DNA from: Flexithrix dorotheae DSM 6795
GTDB taxonomy: Bacteria; Bacteroidota; Bacteroidia; Cytophagales; Flammeovirgaceae
Direction: 5' to 3'
NCBI RefSeq assembly: GCF_000379765.1
Contig: NZ_KB903447.1
Coordinates: 1-64,000 of the forward strand
Length of the DNA: 64,000 nucleotides
Positions within the stretch are counted from its first letter, which is position 1, and every line of letters starts with the position of its first letter. Below the pieces are notes generated by a model. It was given only the letters and a program-made list of their open reading frames with translations. It was not told the DNA's origin and did not search any database. Made by a program: the position numbers and the translations under genes. Below, one piece after another: positions 54,750 through 62,237 of this stretch.

Positions 54750-55316
54750 CTATTCCTCACTAACTAATCTGACCATTCTGGGCTCATCCTCATCTATTTC
54801 GGAAAAGCGGCCAACATCCGGATTGATGAAAAAGTTGTCATTCAAATCATCATTTGCAGTTGAAACTTCTCCAATGATACATTCTTCAGATTCAGGATAA
54901 AATTCGTGATAAATTCCTGGAACAATCGTCAGCCGTTCTCCTGAATTCAGGTAAATGATTTCTCCTGAAATGACATCAGACCACTCTCCGTTTATTTTTA
55001 TTGAAAATGAATCCTTGTTACTTTCCGGCTTTCCTTTCCAAACCTGAATCGCGAGTTTTCCGGTTCTAACAATAATATCTTCTTTCTTCTTTGCATGGCA
55101 ATGAGCGGGTGTTACCTGACCTTTTTTGGCATACATGAGCTTTTCGCAATATTCATTTTCTTCCGCCAGATTCACCAATACTAACCCCGTTTTGCTGAAA
55201 TCCCCAAGACCAAAGTCAGTTACATCCCATTTTGGGTTCGGTGGTAATGTCCATCCGTTGGCTTCAAAAAACATTGTAGCTTCACGAACCACCTGATTAA
55301 TGGATGATCTTTTCAT
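54750..55316 (-). CDS. D-lyxose/D-mannose-type sugar isomerase (cupin)
   Basis: A 188-residue protein of the D-lyxose ketol-isomerase family. The metal ligands expected for the cupin are visible as H72, H74 and E79 in PAHCHAKKKEDI and H137 in PGIYHEFYPE. N-terminal segments MFFEANGWTLPPNPKWDVTDFG and YCEKLMYAKKGQ are also typical. It interconverts an aldose and a ketose (lyxose/xylulose or mannose/fructose in studied members). In this operon it would feed the kinase and aldolase. The length is slightly shorter than some members (~225) but the cupin core is complete. Confidence 0.87.
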   Translation of the reverse strand: MKRSSINQVVREATMFFEANGWTLPPNPKWDVTDFGLGDFSKTGLVLVNLAEENEYCEKLMYAKKGQVTPAHCHAKKKEDIIVRTGKLAIQVWKGKPESNKDSFSIKINGEWSDVISGEIIYLNSGERLTIVPGIYHEFYPESEECIIGEVSTANDDLNDNFFINPDVGRFSEIDEDEPRMVRLVSEE

Positions 55317-55375
55317 TTCTTTTGATTTAAAACTTTTCTGTTTTTAACATTTTAAGGTAATCCTAAAATACAGAT

Positions 55376-55402
55376 ACAGGATCAGCGTGTTCGTGATCCT
55401 GT
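55376..55402. repeat. Hairpin in the operon spacer
   Basis: ACAGGATCA (55376-55384) pairs perfectly with TGATCCTGT (55394-55402), with a 9-base loop, inside the 239-base gap between the dehydrogenase and isomerase genes. There is no T-run on the minus strand after it. The GATCCTG core recalls the hairpin at 6920-6947. Confidence 0.5.
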
Positions 55403-55555
55403 GTTCAATTTAGCAATTTATTGTAATGCGAAATCTCTCAAAAGAGAAGTCCCCGCTAGGAAATTGCCAATTTAGGATGCTGAGGACCATAAGGTGTTTT
55501 AACCAGTAATTTTTGAATAATAGAGAATTATGCCTGTATAAAAACTAAGACTCCC

Positions 55556-56680
55556 TTAAAATCCAATCACTTTATTTTCTTTGGCAGATTCCAGGGCAGC
55601 ATTAAAAATTTTATGGCTCAATAATGCCTCCTCTGGTGTTGCACAACCAAACTTTTCTCCTAATTTCCCTTCTCTTTCCAAAAAATAAGCCCCTAGCATT
55701 TGTTGAAAACAATCCGGAAAACCTGGTTCAAATATTCCTCCGGTGATGGAAGGAATAACTGATTGAAAACCTAAATCTTCCTGTTGCCAAACCTGTGCTT
55801 TTTCCTCCTGCTTAAATGTCCACAAAGTTTTGGGAGCTTTAGTACTGTACTTCACTGCTCCTTCAGTTCCAATTACTTCAATAAACCAGGTATTGGTTTC
55901 GGATGGGGCAATTCTTTTCATCTCCAGGGTCATTGGGACGGTATAATCTTCTTGGGCAATTGTGGTATGCAAGATAGCATTATCCCAGGTATCACAGTCC
56001 GCGGTCCCTCCTTTTCCATCAGGTCGTGTCTTTACAATTTTCTGTAGGTTGGCATATACGGATTCTGGCTTAAATCCCATTCTAAATGGAAGGTGAACCG
56101 CATGCATACCCAAATCCCCCATAACTCCGATTTCCCCACAGAATTTTGTCATTCGTTTCCAGTTAATCGGTTTATTAAAATTCAAATCACTGGAATGATG
56201 AAACCCTGATTTTACTTCAAGTAAATGACCAAGTTTTCCTGAATTGACATAGTCTAATACCCGCTGAGGACCAGGAAGAAAAGGAAATTCTGAACTGCAC
56301 CTCACAAACCTGCCAGTTTCCTTAATCTTTTCAATTATAGTTTCACAAGCATTTTCATCAATTCCAAAAGGTTTTTCTGCAATTAAATCTTTGCCTGCTT
56401 CAAGTACATCGATATAAATTTGTTCGTGTAAATTATGCGGAACCGCTACATAGACCACATCTATTTTAGAGTCATTCAACAATTCCTTATAATTGTTGGT
56501 AAAAACTTCAATAGTTCCTACCTGTCTGTACCAGTCAAAAATGGATTCATTTAAATCACAAAGTCCATATAAAACTGGTTTTACGGGCATATCAAGCAAA
56601 GCAAACCATCTGCCGAATGCGCTTGCAGCTTCTCTACCCATCAGTCCTCCACCGATTATTCCAACTTTTACTTCTTTCAT
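55556..56680 (-). CDS. Gfo/Idh/MocA family oxidoreductase
   Basis: A 374-residue NAD(P)-dependent sugar dehydrogenase-type protein. The N-terminal Rossmann fold has GIIGGGLMGREAA. The second family motif, AEKPFG (with catalytic-region Lys), is in DLIAEKPFGIDENACE, and the C-terminal alpha/beta domain includes MTKFCGEIGVMGDLGMHAVHLPFRMG. The HAVH-type histidine region is typical of the family. It shares a TAATG overlap with the aldolase stop (56678-56682), so translation is coupled. Substrate unknown; oxidation of a sugar or cleavage of an unusual linkage through a keto intermediate are both possible in this family. Confidence 0.9.
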   Translation of the reverse strand: MKEVKVGIIGGGLMGREAASAFGRWFALLDMPVKPVLYGLCDLNESIFDWYRQVGTIEVFTNNYKELLNDSKIDVVYVAVPHNLHEQIYIDVLEAGKDLIAEKPFGIDENACETIIEKIKETGRFVRCSSEFPFLPGPQRVLDYVNSGKLGHLLEVKSGFHHSSDLNFNKPINWKRMTKFCGEIGVMGDLGMHAVHLPFRMGFKPESVYANLQKIVKTRPDGKGGTADCDTWDNAILHTTIAQEDYTVPMTLEMKRIAPSETNTWFIEVIGTEGAVKYSTKAPKTLWTFKQEEKAQVWQQEDLGFQSVIPSITGGIFEPGFPDCFQQMLGAYFLEREGKLGEKFGCATPEEALLSHKIFNAALESAKENKVIGF

Positions 56681-57510
56681 TATTTTAAAAATTTAGCTGC
56701 TTCTTTTGCTGTGGCATTTTCGTGAACGATAGCCATTAAAGCTTTGGTAATTCCTGAAGGATTTTCGTGTTGAATCACATTTCTTCCATATACAATCCCT
56801 GAAGCCCCTTGTTTCATAAGTTCTTCAGTTCTGTTTAATATTTCCTCATCAGAAGCTCTGCCTCCTCCCCTTACCAATACCGGAACATCTCCAGCTACCT
56901 CAATTACCTTGTGGTAAATGGTAACATCATCAGTGGGGTCTGCTTTAATAATATCAGCTCCTAATTCCACAGCCTGTCGAACCAAGGGCAATATTTTTTC
57001 CTCATCCCCATCTACCATATAGCCTCCTTTTTCCTCATTTGGCTGGAAAACCAATGGTTCTATCATCATAGGCATGCCCAAAGCTTCAGAAGCAGGTTTT
57101 AATCGCAAAATATTCTCGATGCATTGTTGGGTAACCTCAGGTGCCCCTGGTATTTGAAATAAATTAACACACATACAAGCAGCATCATTCCTCACAGCCT
57201 GCTCTACACAATCTTCCAACATCAGGCTAAAAGCAGCTTTAGGAAGAGACTTTCCATACACATTCGCAACGTCAGTTCTTAAAACTAAAGCAGGTTTTTC
57301 CTTTCCGGGAATTCTTTGGAGGTATTTCGCCTGACCTACAGTTAGTTGAACTGCATCGGGCCCTGCTTTCACCACTACCTTTATGGCACTCTCCAAATCC
57401 TCAATTCCTTTTAGAAATCCAAATTCATTAAAAAAACCATGATCTATGGCCACATCAAAACATTTGTTGGATTTGGCATTAAATAATCTATTAATTCTGT
57501 ATTGCTTCAT
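56680..57510 (-). CDS. Class I aldolase of the DhnA/LacD (FbaB-like) family
   Basis: A 276-residue TIM-barrel aldolase. Features are AIDHG (21-25), GPDAVQLTVGQ (50-60), the Schiff-base lysine K189 in GADIIKADPTDD, and the phosphate-binding end VLVRGGGRASDEE and GASGIVYGRNVIQH. Family members cleave ketose 1-phosphates or bisphosphates (fructose, tagatose, 6-deoxy-6-sulfofructose, AI-2 phosphate). It is the first gene of the minus-strand sugar operon, with a GntR-type palindrome 8 bases before its start. It is likely to cleave the phosphorylated ketose made by the isomerase and kinase. Confidence 0.9.
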   Translation of the reverse strand: MKQYRINRLFNAKSNKCFDVAIDHGFFNEFGFLKGIEDLESAIKVVVKAGPDAVQLTVGQAKYLQRIPGKEKPALVLRTDVANVYGKSLPKAAFSLMLEDCVEQAVRNDAACMCVNLFQIPGAPEVTQQCIENILRLKPASEALGMPMMIEPLVFQPNEEKGGYMVDGDEEKILPLVRQAVELGADIIKADPTDDVTIYHKVIEVAGDVPVLVRGGGRASDEEILNRTEELMKQGASGIVYGRNVIQHENPSGITKALMAIVHENATAKEAAKFLK

Positions 57511-57514
57511 GATA

Positions 57515-57530
57515 TTCTTGTAATTACAAA
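57515..57530. promoter_or_regulatory. Operator palindrome O1, next to the aldolase start
   Basis: The core TTGTAATTACAA (57518-57529) is a perfect 12-bp palindrome flanked by C on the left and A on the right. It is identical to the core of the larger palindrome at 57581-57598. The centre is 66 bp from the other site. Its place directly before the aldolase ATG suits a repressor site for the GntR protein encoded at 57607. Confidence 0.75.
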
Positions 57531-57580
57531 TTATTCCTATTTAATTTGGTAATAATAATATGAGCAATACTAAAAAAAAT

Positions 57581-57598
57581 AACTTGTAATTACAAGTT
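57581..57598. promoter_or_regulatory. Operator palindrome O2, next to the GntR start
   Basis: AACTTGTAATTACAAGTT is a perfect 18-bp palindrome 8 bases before the GntR ATG. Its TTGTAATTACAA core repeats at 57518. GntR/UTRA (HutC subfamily) regulators bind palindromes of this kind, commonly of GTnTAnAC type, so it probably mediates both autoregulation and control of the divergent sugar operon. Confidence 0.8.
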
Positions 57599-57606
57599 AA
57601 AAAATT

Positions 57607-58311
57607 ATGAACAAGCCTAAACACCAATTATTATACGAAAAACTCAAGGATCTCATTGAAAACGGGACTTATAAACCCGGAGATTACCTCCCTTCTGAAA
57701 ACCAGCTTTGTCAATCTTTTGATACGGCCAGACCCACTGTAAGACAAGCTCTGCTTTCCTTGGAGAATGAAGGGCTTATTAAAAGGTATCAGGGAAAAGG
57801 AAGTATAGTACAATCCTTAAAAAAAGGAATTGGAATTTTATCTATAGAAGGAACCACTTTAGGATTTCAGGGAAAGGAACTAACCACGGAAATTATCATG
57901 AAGCCAACATGGCAACAATTTCCAAAACCATTTTGGTTTTCACTTTCCTCTACCGAAATAGATGCTGGCTGTATAGTACTTGAAAGGTTGAGAAAAGTGG
58001 AGGGAAAACCTATTTTATTTGAAACTACTTATCTCCCAAACATCAACCTGCCAGGCTTTACCAGAAGAAATTTGACAAACAAATCTCTTTTCAAGATTTT
58101 GACTGAAAATTACAATATTAAAATTTTAGGCGGTGTTCAAAAATTCTGGGCTCAACGTCCAGAACAAAAAACCAGAGATTTATTAGAAGTAAACAAAGAG
58201 GTTCCTCTTCTTCATTTAAAAAGGAAAATAGAAACCAACAGATTTGGTTTCTATATTTACTCTTCCCTTTATTGTAATACCCAGGAATTCTTTCTTGAAG
58301 GAAGATTTTAA
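57607..58311 (+). CDS. GntR family transcriptional regulator (HutC subfamily, UTRA domain)
   Basis: A 234-residue regulator. The N-terminal winged helix shows YEKLKDLIENGTYKPGDYLP, then SENQLCQSFDTARPTVRQALLSLENEGLIKRYQGKGSI. The C-terminal UTRA effector domain (~90-230) includes GCIVLERLRKVEGKPILFET. It is divergent from the aldolase-dehydrogenase-isomerase-kinase operon, with two matching palindromes between. It is most likely the local repressor, released by a phosphorylated sugar intermediate of that pathway. Confidence 0.93.
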   Translation: MNKPKHQLLYEKLKDLIENGTYKPGDYLPSENQLCQSFDTARPTVRQALLSLENEGLIKRYQGKGSIVQSLKKGIGILSIEGTTLGFQGKELTTEIIMKPTWQQFPKPFWFSLSSTEIDAGCIVLERLRKVEGKPILFETTYLPNINLPGFTRRNLTNKSLFKILTENYNIKILGGVQKFWAQRPEQKTRDLLEVNKEVPLLHLKRKIETNRFGFYIYSSLYCNTQEFFLEGRF

Positions 58312-58406
58312 GTAGAATAATTTATCAAGGGTTTAAGAAATAATGTTATTGAACAGCATTACTCCTTTTCACCTTTGGGAAACCTGGTAAACAATCAGGA
58401 AAGCCT

Positions 58407-58766
58407 TTACAAGGTAATTATTCTGCATTTTTCAAATTTAACTTCCTCAAATGACTCAAAAGTCCACTCACTCAGAGCTTTCAATACAGGAAGAAGTGCG
58501 ATTCCTTTGTCTGACAATGAATATTCCACTCTTGGAGGAATTTCAGCATACTTTTTTCGAATAATTAATCCATCCGCTTCAAGCTCCTTTAACTGATCGG
58601 TAAGCACTTTTTTAGAAATTGTAGGCGTAAACATCAAAAGTTTTCCAAAGCGCATACTGCCATTTGCCAACAGGTAAATAATTATAGGTTTCCATTTCCC
58701 GCCAATGATGTTCATGGCATGTACTAAGGAACACATATTTGGATTATCAATGACTTTTCTTCCCAT
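58407..58766 (-). CDS. HxlR family transcriptional regulator
   Basis: A 119-residue winged-helix protein with the family start NPNMCSLVHAMNIIGGKWKP and the recognition section FGKLLMFTPTISKKVLTDQLKELEADGLI. Cys12 is at the position of the redox-sensing cysteine of HxlR/YodB-type regulators, which respond to quinones and electrophiles. It is divergent from a quinone reductase-like gene at 58875, with an inverted repeat in between, so it probably controls that operon. Confidence 0.92.
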   Translation of the reverse strand: MGRKVIDNPNMCSLVHAMNIIGGKWKPIIIYLLANGSMRFGKLLMFTPTISKKVLTDQLKELEADGLIIRKKYAEIPPRVEYSLSDKGIALLPVLKALSEWTFESFEEVKFEKCRIITL

Positions 58767-58806
58767 AAGTTACTTTTTGGTTACCACTTTTTTGAGTGTT
58801 TAAAAG

Positions 58807-58835
58807 AATAATAGTATCAAATTTAAACTATTATT
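58807..58835. promoter_or_regulatory. Candidate HxlR operator in the divergent promoter
   Basis: AATAATAGT (58807-58815) and ACTATTATT (58827-58835) form a perfect 9-bp inverted repeat with an 11-base spacer, midway between the HxlR start (58766) and the MdaB-like start (58875). A second short one, TATTTG/CAAATA, lies just downstream at ~58840-58856. Position supports an operator; the family does not have one fixed consensus. Confidence 0.6.
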
Positions 58836-58874
58836 AGTTTATTTGCTAAACAAATAGACAATAAAAAATAAAGC

Positions 58875-59468
58875 ATGAAAAAAATATTCATTCTAAACGG
58901 ACATCAGTATTACCCTTTTGCTGAAGGAAAACTAAATAAAGGGTTAGTTGAAAAAGCGACTCAGTTACTTGAAGAATCAGGTTTTGAAGTCAAAACCACT
59001 ATCACCGAGCAAGATTATGAGGTGGAAGAAGAATTGGAAAAATTTCTATGGAGTGATGTGGTCTTTCTTCAAACACCATTGAACTGGATGGGAGTAACCT
59101 GGAGTTTTAAAAAATACCTGGATGAAGTCCTAACTGCCGGAATGATGGGCAAAATGTCGAATGGTGATGGAAGAAATGCTGAATCTCCTAAAAAAAATTA
59201 TGGTTTGGGAGGATTGCTTAATGGAAATTATATGCTTTCTGTAACTGCTAATGCACCCAAGGAAGCTTTTAATAACCCGGATGAAAAATTCTTTAATGGC
59301 AAAAGCGAGGACGATTTATTACTTCCCATGCACATGAATTTTAAATGGTTTGGACTAAACCCTCTCAAAACTTTTTTTGCTTATGATGTGATGAAAAATC
59401 CTGAAGTGGAAAATGATTTTATCCGATTTGAAAAACATATTAAAGAAGAATTAATTCAAAAGGTTTAA
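58875..59468 (+). CDS. MdaB-like NAD(P)H:quinone oxidoreductase (flavodoxin fold)
   Basis: A 197-residue flavodoxin-like reductase. It opens KKIFILNGHQYYPFAEGKLN and continues with the flavin-loop segment FLQTPLNWMGVTWSFKKYLD and the late YMLSVTANAPKEAF. This matches the modulator of drug activity B family, two-electron quinone reductases that protect from quinone stress. It leads a three-gene operon with a peroxiredoxin-like gene (3-base gap) and a bestrophin gene, under a divergent HxlR regulator. Confidence 0.9.
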   Translation: MKKIFILNGHQYYPFAEGKLNKGLVEKATQLLEESGFEVKTTITEQDYEVEEELEKFLWSDVVFLQTPLNWMGVTWSFKKYLDEVLTAGMMGKMSNGDGRNAESPKKNYGLGGLLNGNYMLSVTANAPKEAFNNPDEKFFNGKSEDDLLLPMHMNFKWFGLNPLKTFFAYDVMKNPEVENDFIRFEKHIKEELIQKV

Positions 59469-59471
59469 ATA

Positions 59472-60119
59472 ATGAAATTACAACAAAGTCTTGATAAATT
59501 AAAAGAGAAGATTGAAGGAAAAATGCCTTCCGAATATGTGGAAATCATGCACCAGTCTACCAGAGATTTGGAAGCTTCGGGCATTGGAGATCAGATATTA
59601 AAGGAAGGTGAACCTGCTCCTGAATTTTCTCTGGTAAATCAAAAAGGGGAAGTTATTTCAAGTAAAAATTTATTGAAAGAAGGCTTATTGGTCATTACCT
59701 TTTACCGAGGGGTATGGTGTCCTTATTGTAATACAGATTTGGCCAATTTAAAACGCTATACCGCTCAGTTAAATAAGTTGGGGGCAACAATGGTAAGTAT
59801 ATCCCCGCAATTACCAAAATATAACCAGCAAATTGTCGAACAACAGGGATTAAATTTTGATTTACTAAGTGACAGAGGAAATGAAATTGCTTCGAGGTTT
59901 GGCTTGCAATGGAAAATGGTTGATCCCCTTAAATCCTTGTACAATGAAAAATTCACCATCAGCCTGCCAAATTATAATGGAGATGATTCATGGACTTTAC
60001 CCGTTCCGGCTCGCTTTATAATAGGTAAAGATGGGATAATCAAATATGCAGAATATTCTGTTGACTATACTAAAAGACCGGATCCTGAAGTATTAATTGA
60101 AGCCATAAAATCACTATAA
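59472..60119 (+). CDS. AhpC/TSA-type peroxiredoxin-like protein
   Basis: A 215-residue thioredoxin-fold protein. The active-site segment is FYRGVWCPYCNTDLANLKRY, with C83 and C86 in a CPYC motif. An N-terminal helical extension (~1-45) precedes the domain (PAPEFSLVNQKGEVISSKN). This is the Bacteroidota peroxiredoxin-like type (AhpC/TSA, PRX-like 2), likely a thiol peroxidase or reductase. It starts 3 bases after the MdaB-like stop, so it is co-translated. Together they suggest a detoxification unit for electrophiles or oxidants. Confidence 0.9.
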   Translation: MKLQQSLDKLKEKIEGKMPSEYVEIMHQSTRDLEASGIGDQILKEGEPAPEFSLVNQKGEVISSKNLLKEGLLVITFYRGVWCPYCNTDLANLKRYTAQLNKLGATMVSISPQLPKYNQQIVEQQGLNFDLLSDRGNEIASRFGLQWKMVDPLKSLYNEKFTISLPNYNGDDSWTLPVPARFIIGKDGIIKYAEYSVDYTKRPDPEVLIEAIKSL

Positions 60120-60123
60120 GCTA

Positions 60124-61206
60124 ATGTATGCTAAGCGGAATTATTCATTAAAAATAATGTTGTTATGGACACGTAGAAACATTTATAAGTTCATCATCAT
60201 TTCTACCATTCCAACGGTTTTATACGTAGTTTTCGATTGGAAATTCATCCATTTGCCCTGGTTTCCATTAGCCATGGTAGGTAGTGCATTGGCGTTTATT
60301 GTAGGCTTTAAAAATAATGCTTCATATGGGCGCTTATGGGAAGCACGAAAAGTTTGGGGAGGCATTGTAAATGCTTCCCGTTCTTTTACTATAATGGTTA
60401 ATGATTTTATAACCCACGAACACACCATAGTAAGTCGAACTGACCTTGACCTTTCCAGGATCAGAAAAGAAATAATCATGCGCCACATTGCCTGGATGAC
60501 AGCATTAAGACATGCCTTAAGAGCCCCGAGAGGATGGGAAATGTCTAATGTCAACAGCTCCGACATTGAATACATGAAAGATGTTAAAATTAACGAACGC
60601 ATATATTCATTGGAAGATGAACTTCAAGGTTATTTGTCACCATCAGAACAAACCTACATTTTAAGCAAAAAAAACAAGCCTGCTGCCTGTTTAAATCTGC
60701 AATCCAAACAATTGAGAACCCTGAAAGAGAGTGGATATATTTGGGAATTTTCCTTTTTAGAAATGGAACGGTTAATTACGGAATTTTTCACCCTTCAGGG
60801 GAAATTGGAACGGATTAAAAATTTCCCATATCCGAGACAATTTGCCACTTTAAACCTGTTCTTTATTTGGATTTTTATTCTGCTTTTGCCTTTTGGAACT
60901 ATAAATGTATTTGATGAGATTGGTATGAAAATATTGGAGAGTTATGATACCCCACCATGGTATATTGAAATTATCAGACAGGGATTTGTGTGGCTGGCAA
61001 TCCCCTTTAGCGTGATCGTTTCATGGATTTTTCATACAATGGAACGTATTGGAGAAGTTTCAGAGAATCCTTTTGAAGGAATTGCCAATGATGTACCGAT
61101 TACCACTATGTCAAGAGGAATAGAAATTGACATCCGTGAAATGATTGATGATGACCCAACAAAAATTCCACCTCCAATTCCAGAACAAAAAGGTATCCAG
61201 ATGTAG
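60124..61206 (+). CDS. Bestrophin family (UPF0187) anion channel
   Basis: A 360-residue membrane protein. The N-terminal helix segments IYKFIIISTIPTVLYVVFDWKF and FPLAMVGSALAFIVGFKNNASYGRLWEARKVWGG are highly characteristic of bacterial bestrophins, as is the later pair of helices near FATLNLFFIWIFILLLPFG and GFVWLAIPFSVIVSWIFH. It likely forms a pentameric anion or cation channel in the inner membrane. It lies 4 bases after the peroxiredoxin gene, suggesting a link between ion flux and the stress operon, which is unusual but seen in Bacteroidota. Confidence 0.92.
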   Translation: MYAKRNYSLKIMLLWTRRNIYKFIIISTIPTVLYVVFDWKFIHLPWFPLAMVGSALAFIVGFKNNASYGRLWEARKVWGGIVNASRSFTIMVNDFITHEHTIVSRTDLDLSRIRKEIIMRHIAWMTALRHALRAPRGWEMSNVNSSDIEYMKDVKINERIYSLEDELQGYLSPSEQTYILSKKNKPAACLNLQSKQLRTLKESGYIWEFSFLEMERLITEFFTLQGKLERIKNFPYPRQFATLNLFFIWIFILLLPFGTINVFDEIGMKILESYDTPPWYIEIIRQGFVWLAIPFSVIVSWIFHTMERIGEVSENPFEGIANDVPITTMSRGIEIDIREMIDDDPTKIPPPIPEQKGIQM

Positions 61207-61292
61207 ATCTCTGATTATATATTTGGAGTTCAGAATTAAAGACAAACCGGAGTGGAAAAAGGGTTTGTTTTTCACCAATAAACAAAACACCA

Positions 61293-62129
61293 TTGATCGT
61301 AACAGAAAATTTCAAGTATGAAGATATTACAGGTTTTAAATTTGGAAAACTTCCATTTGGTAAACCTAAAATGTTTTCACACATTTACTTTATTGATGGA
61401 CTGTTGATAGACACCGGGCATAGCAGAATGAGAAAACAGATTGTCGCTAAAACGCAAAACCTGGGAATAGAACAGATATTTATCACTCATCATCACGAAG
61501 ACCACTCTGGAAATATTCAGGTATTGCGTGAAAATTTCCAATGTGACATCTTTGCTTCAACACTATGCTGCTCAATAATGAAGTCTCCTCCAAAATTGAG
61601 CTTTGTGCAATACTTGCTTTGGGGAAACAGAGAATCTCAAAATGACTTGCTGCCCAAGGATGACTATATTGAGACCAATCATTTCAGGTTTAAAATAATT
61701 CCTATCCCCGGTCATGCTTCAGATATGGTTGCTCTATATGAAGAAAACAGACAATGGTTATTTTCGGCAGATTTATACGTAAATTCCTACATTGGCTACT
61801 TCCTTAAAGACGAAAGCATCGCAACCCAAATTAATTCTATAAAATCAATTCTGGAACTTGAATTTAAAGCGCTACTTTGCAGCCATAACCCGCAGCTAAT
61901 TAATGGCAAACAAAAATTAAGGGACAAGCTTAGCTTTTTGGAAAATTTCTTTTCTCAGGTTTCCATCTTAAGTGAGAAGGGCTGTTCTGTTGACGAAATT
62001 TTTAAAAGACTAAAACTTAAAGAGTACCACATTATTAAATTCTTATCTAATGGAAACTTGTCAAAGACTAATATGATTAAATCTGTAATTAGAGATTTAA
62101 AAAATCAAAAACCGACATTTGTGAATTAG
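61293..62129 (+). CDS. MBL-fold metallohydrolase
   Basis: A 278-residue metallo-beta-lactamase fold protein. The metal motif is H66-x-H68-x-D70-H71 (ITHHHEDHSGN), followed by PIPGHASDMVALYEE, FSADLYVN and LLCSHNPQ for the remaining ligands. The only plausible start that keeps the first strand is a TTG at 61293; no ATG lies upstream in frame before a stop at 61212. Substrate unknown; family members hydrolyse thioesters, phosphodiesters or lactones. It follows the bestrophin gene by 86 bases and may be in its operon. Confidence 0.85.
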   Translation: MIVTENFKYEDITGFKFGKLPFGKPKMFSHIYFIDGLLIDTGHSRMRKQIVAKTQNLGIEQIFITHHHEDHSGNIQVLRENFQCDIFASTLCCSIMKSPPKLSFVQYLLWGNRESQNDLLPKDDYIETNHFRFKIIPIPGHASDMVALYEENRQWLFSADLYVNSYIGYFLKDESIATQINSIKSILELEFKALLCSHNPQLINGKQKLRDKLSFLENFFSQVSILSEKGCSVDEIFKRLKLKEYHIIKFLSNGNLSKTNMIKSVIRDLKNQKPTFVN

Positions 62130-62135
62130 AAAAAC

Positions 62136-62158
62136 CCCATTTTTTTACAAAAAAAGGG
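62136..62158 (+). terminator. Weak terminator-like stem after the MBL-fold gene
   Basis: CCC (62136-62138) and T7 (62140-62146) face A7 (62149-62155) and GGG (62156-62158) across a 2-base loop, with one bulged A. The stem is AT-rich and weak. It lies 7 bases after the stop codon and is between convergent genes. Confidence 0.4.
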
Positions 62159-62237
62159 AAAAATAAAAAACGCCATTGCCTGAAATTTTTCAATACATCG
62201 GGGTAAATATTTTTCCCTCTTTTGAGAAAAAACCGGG

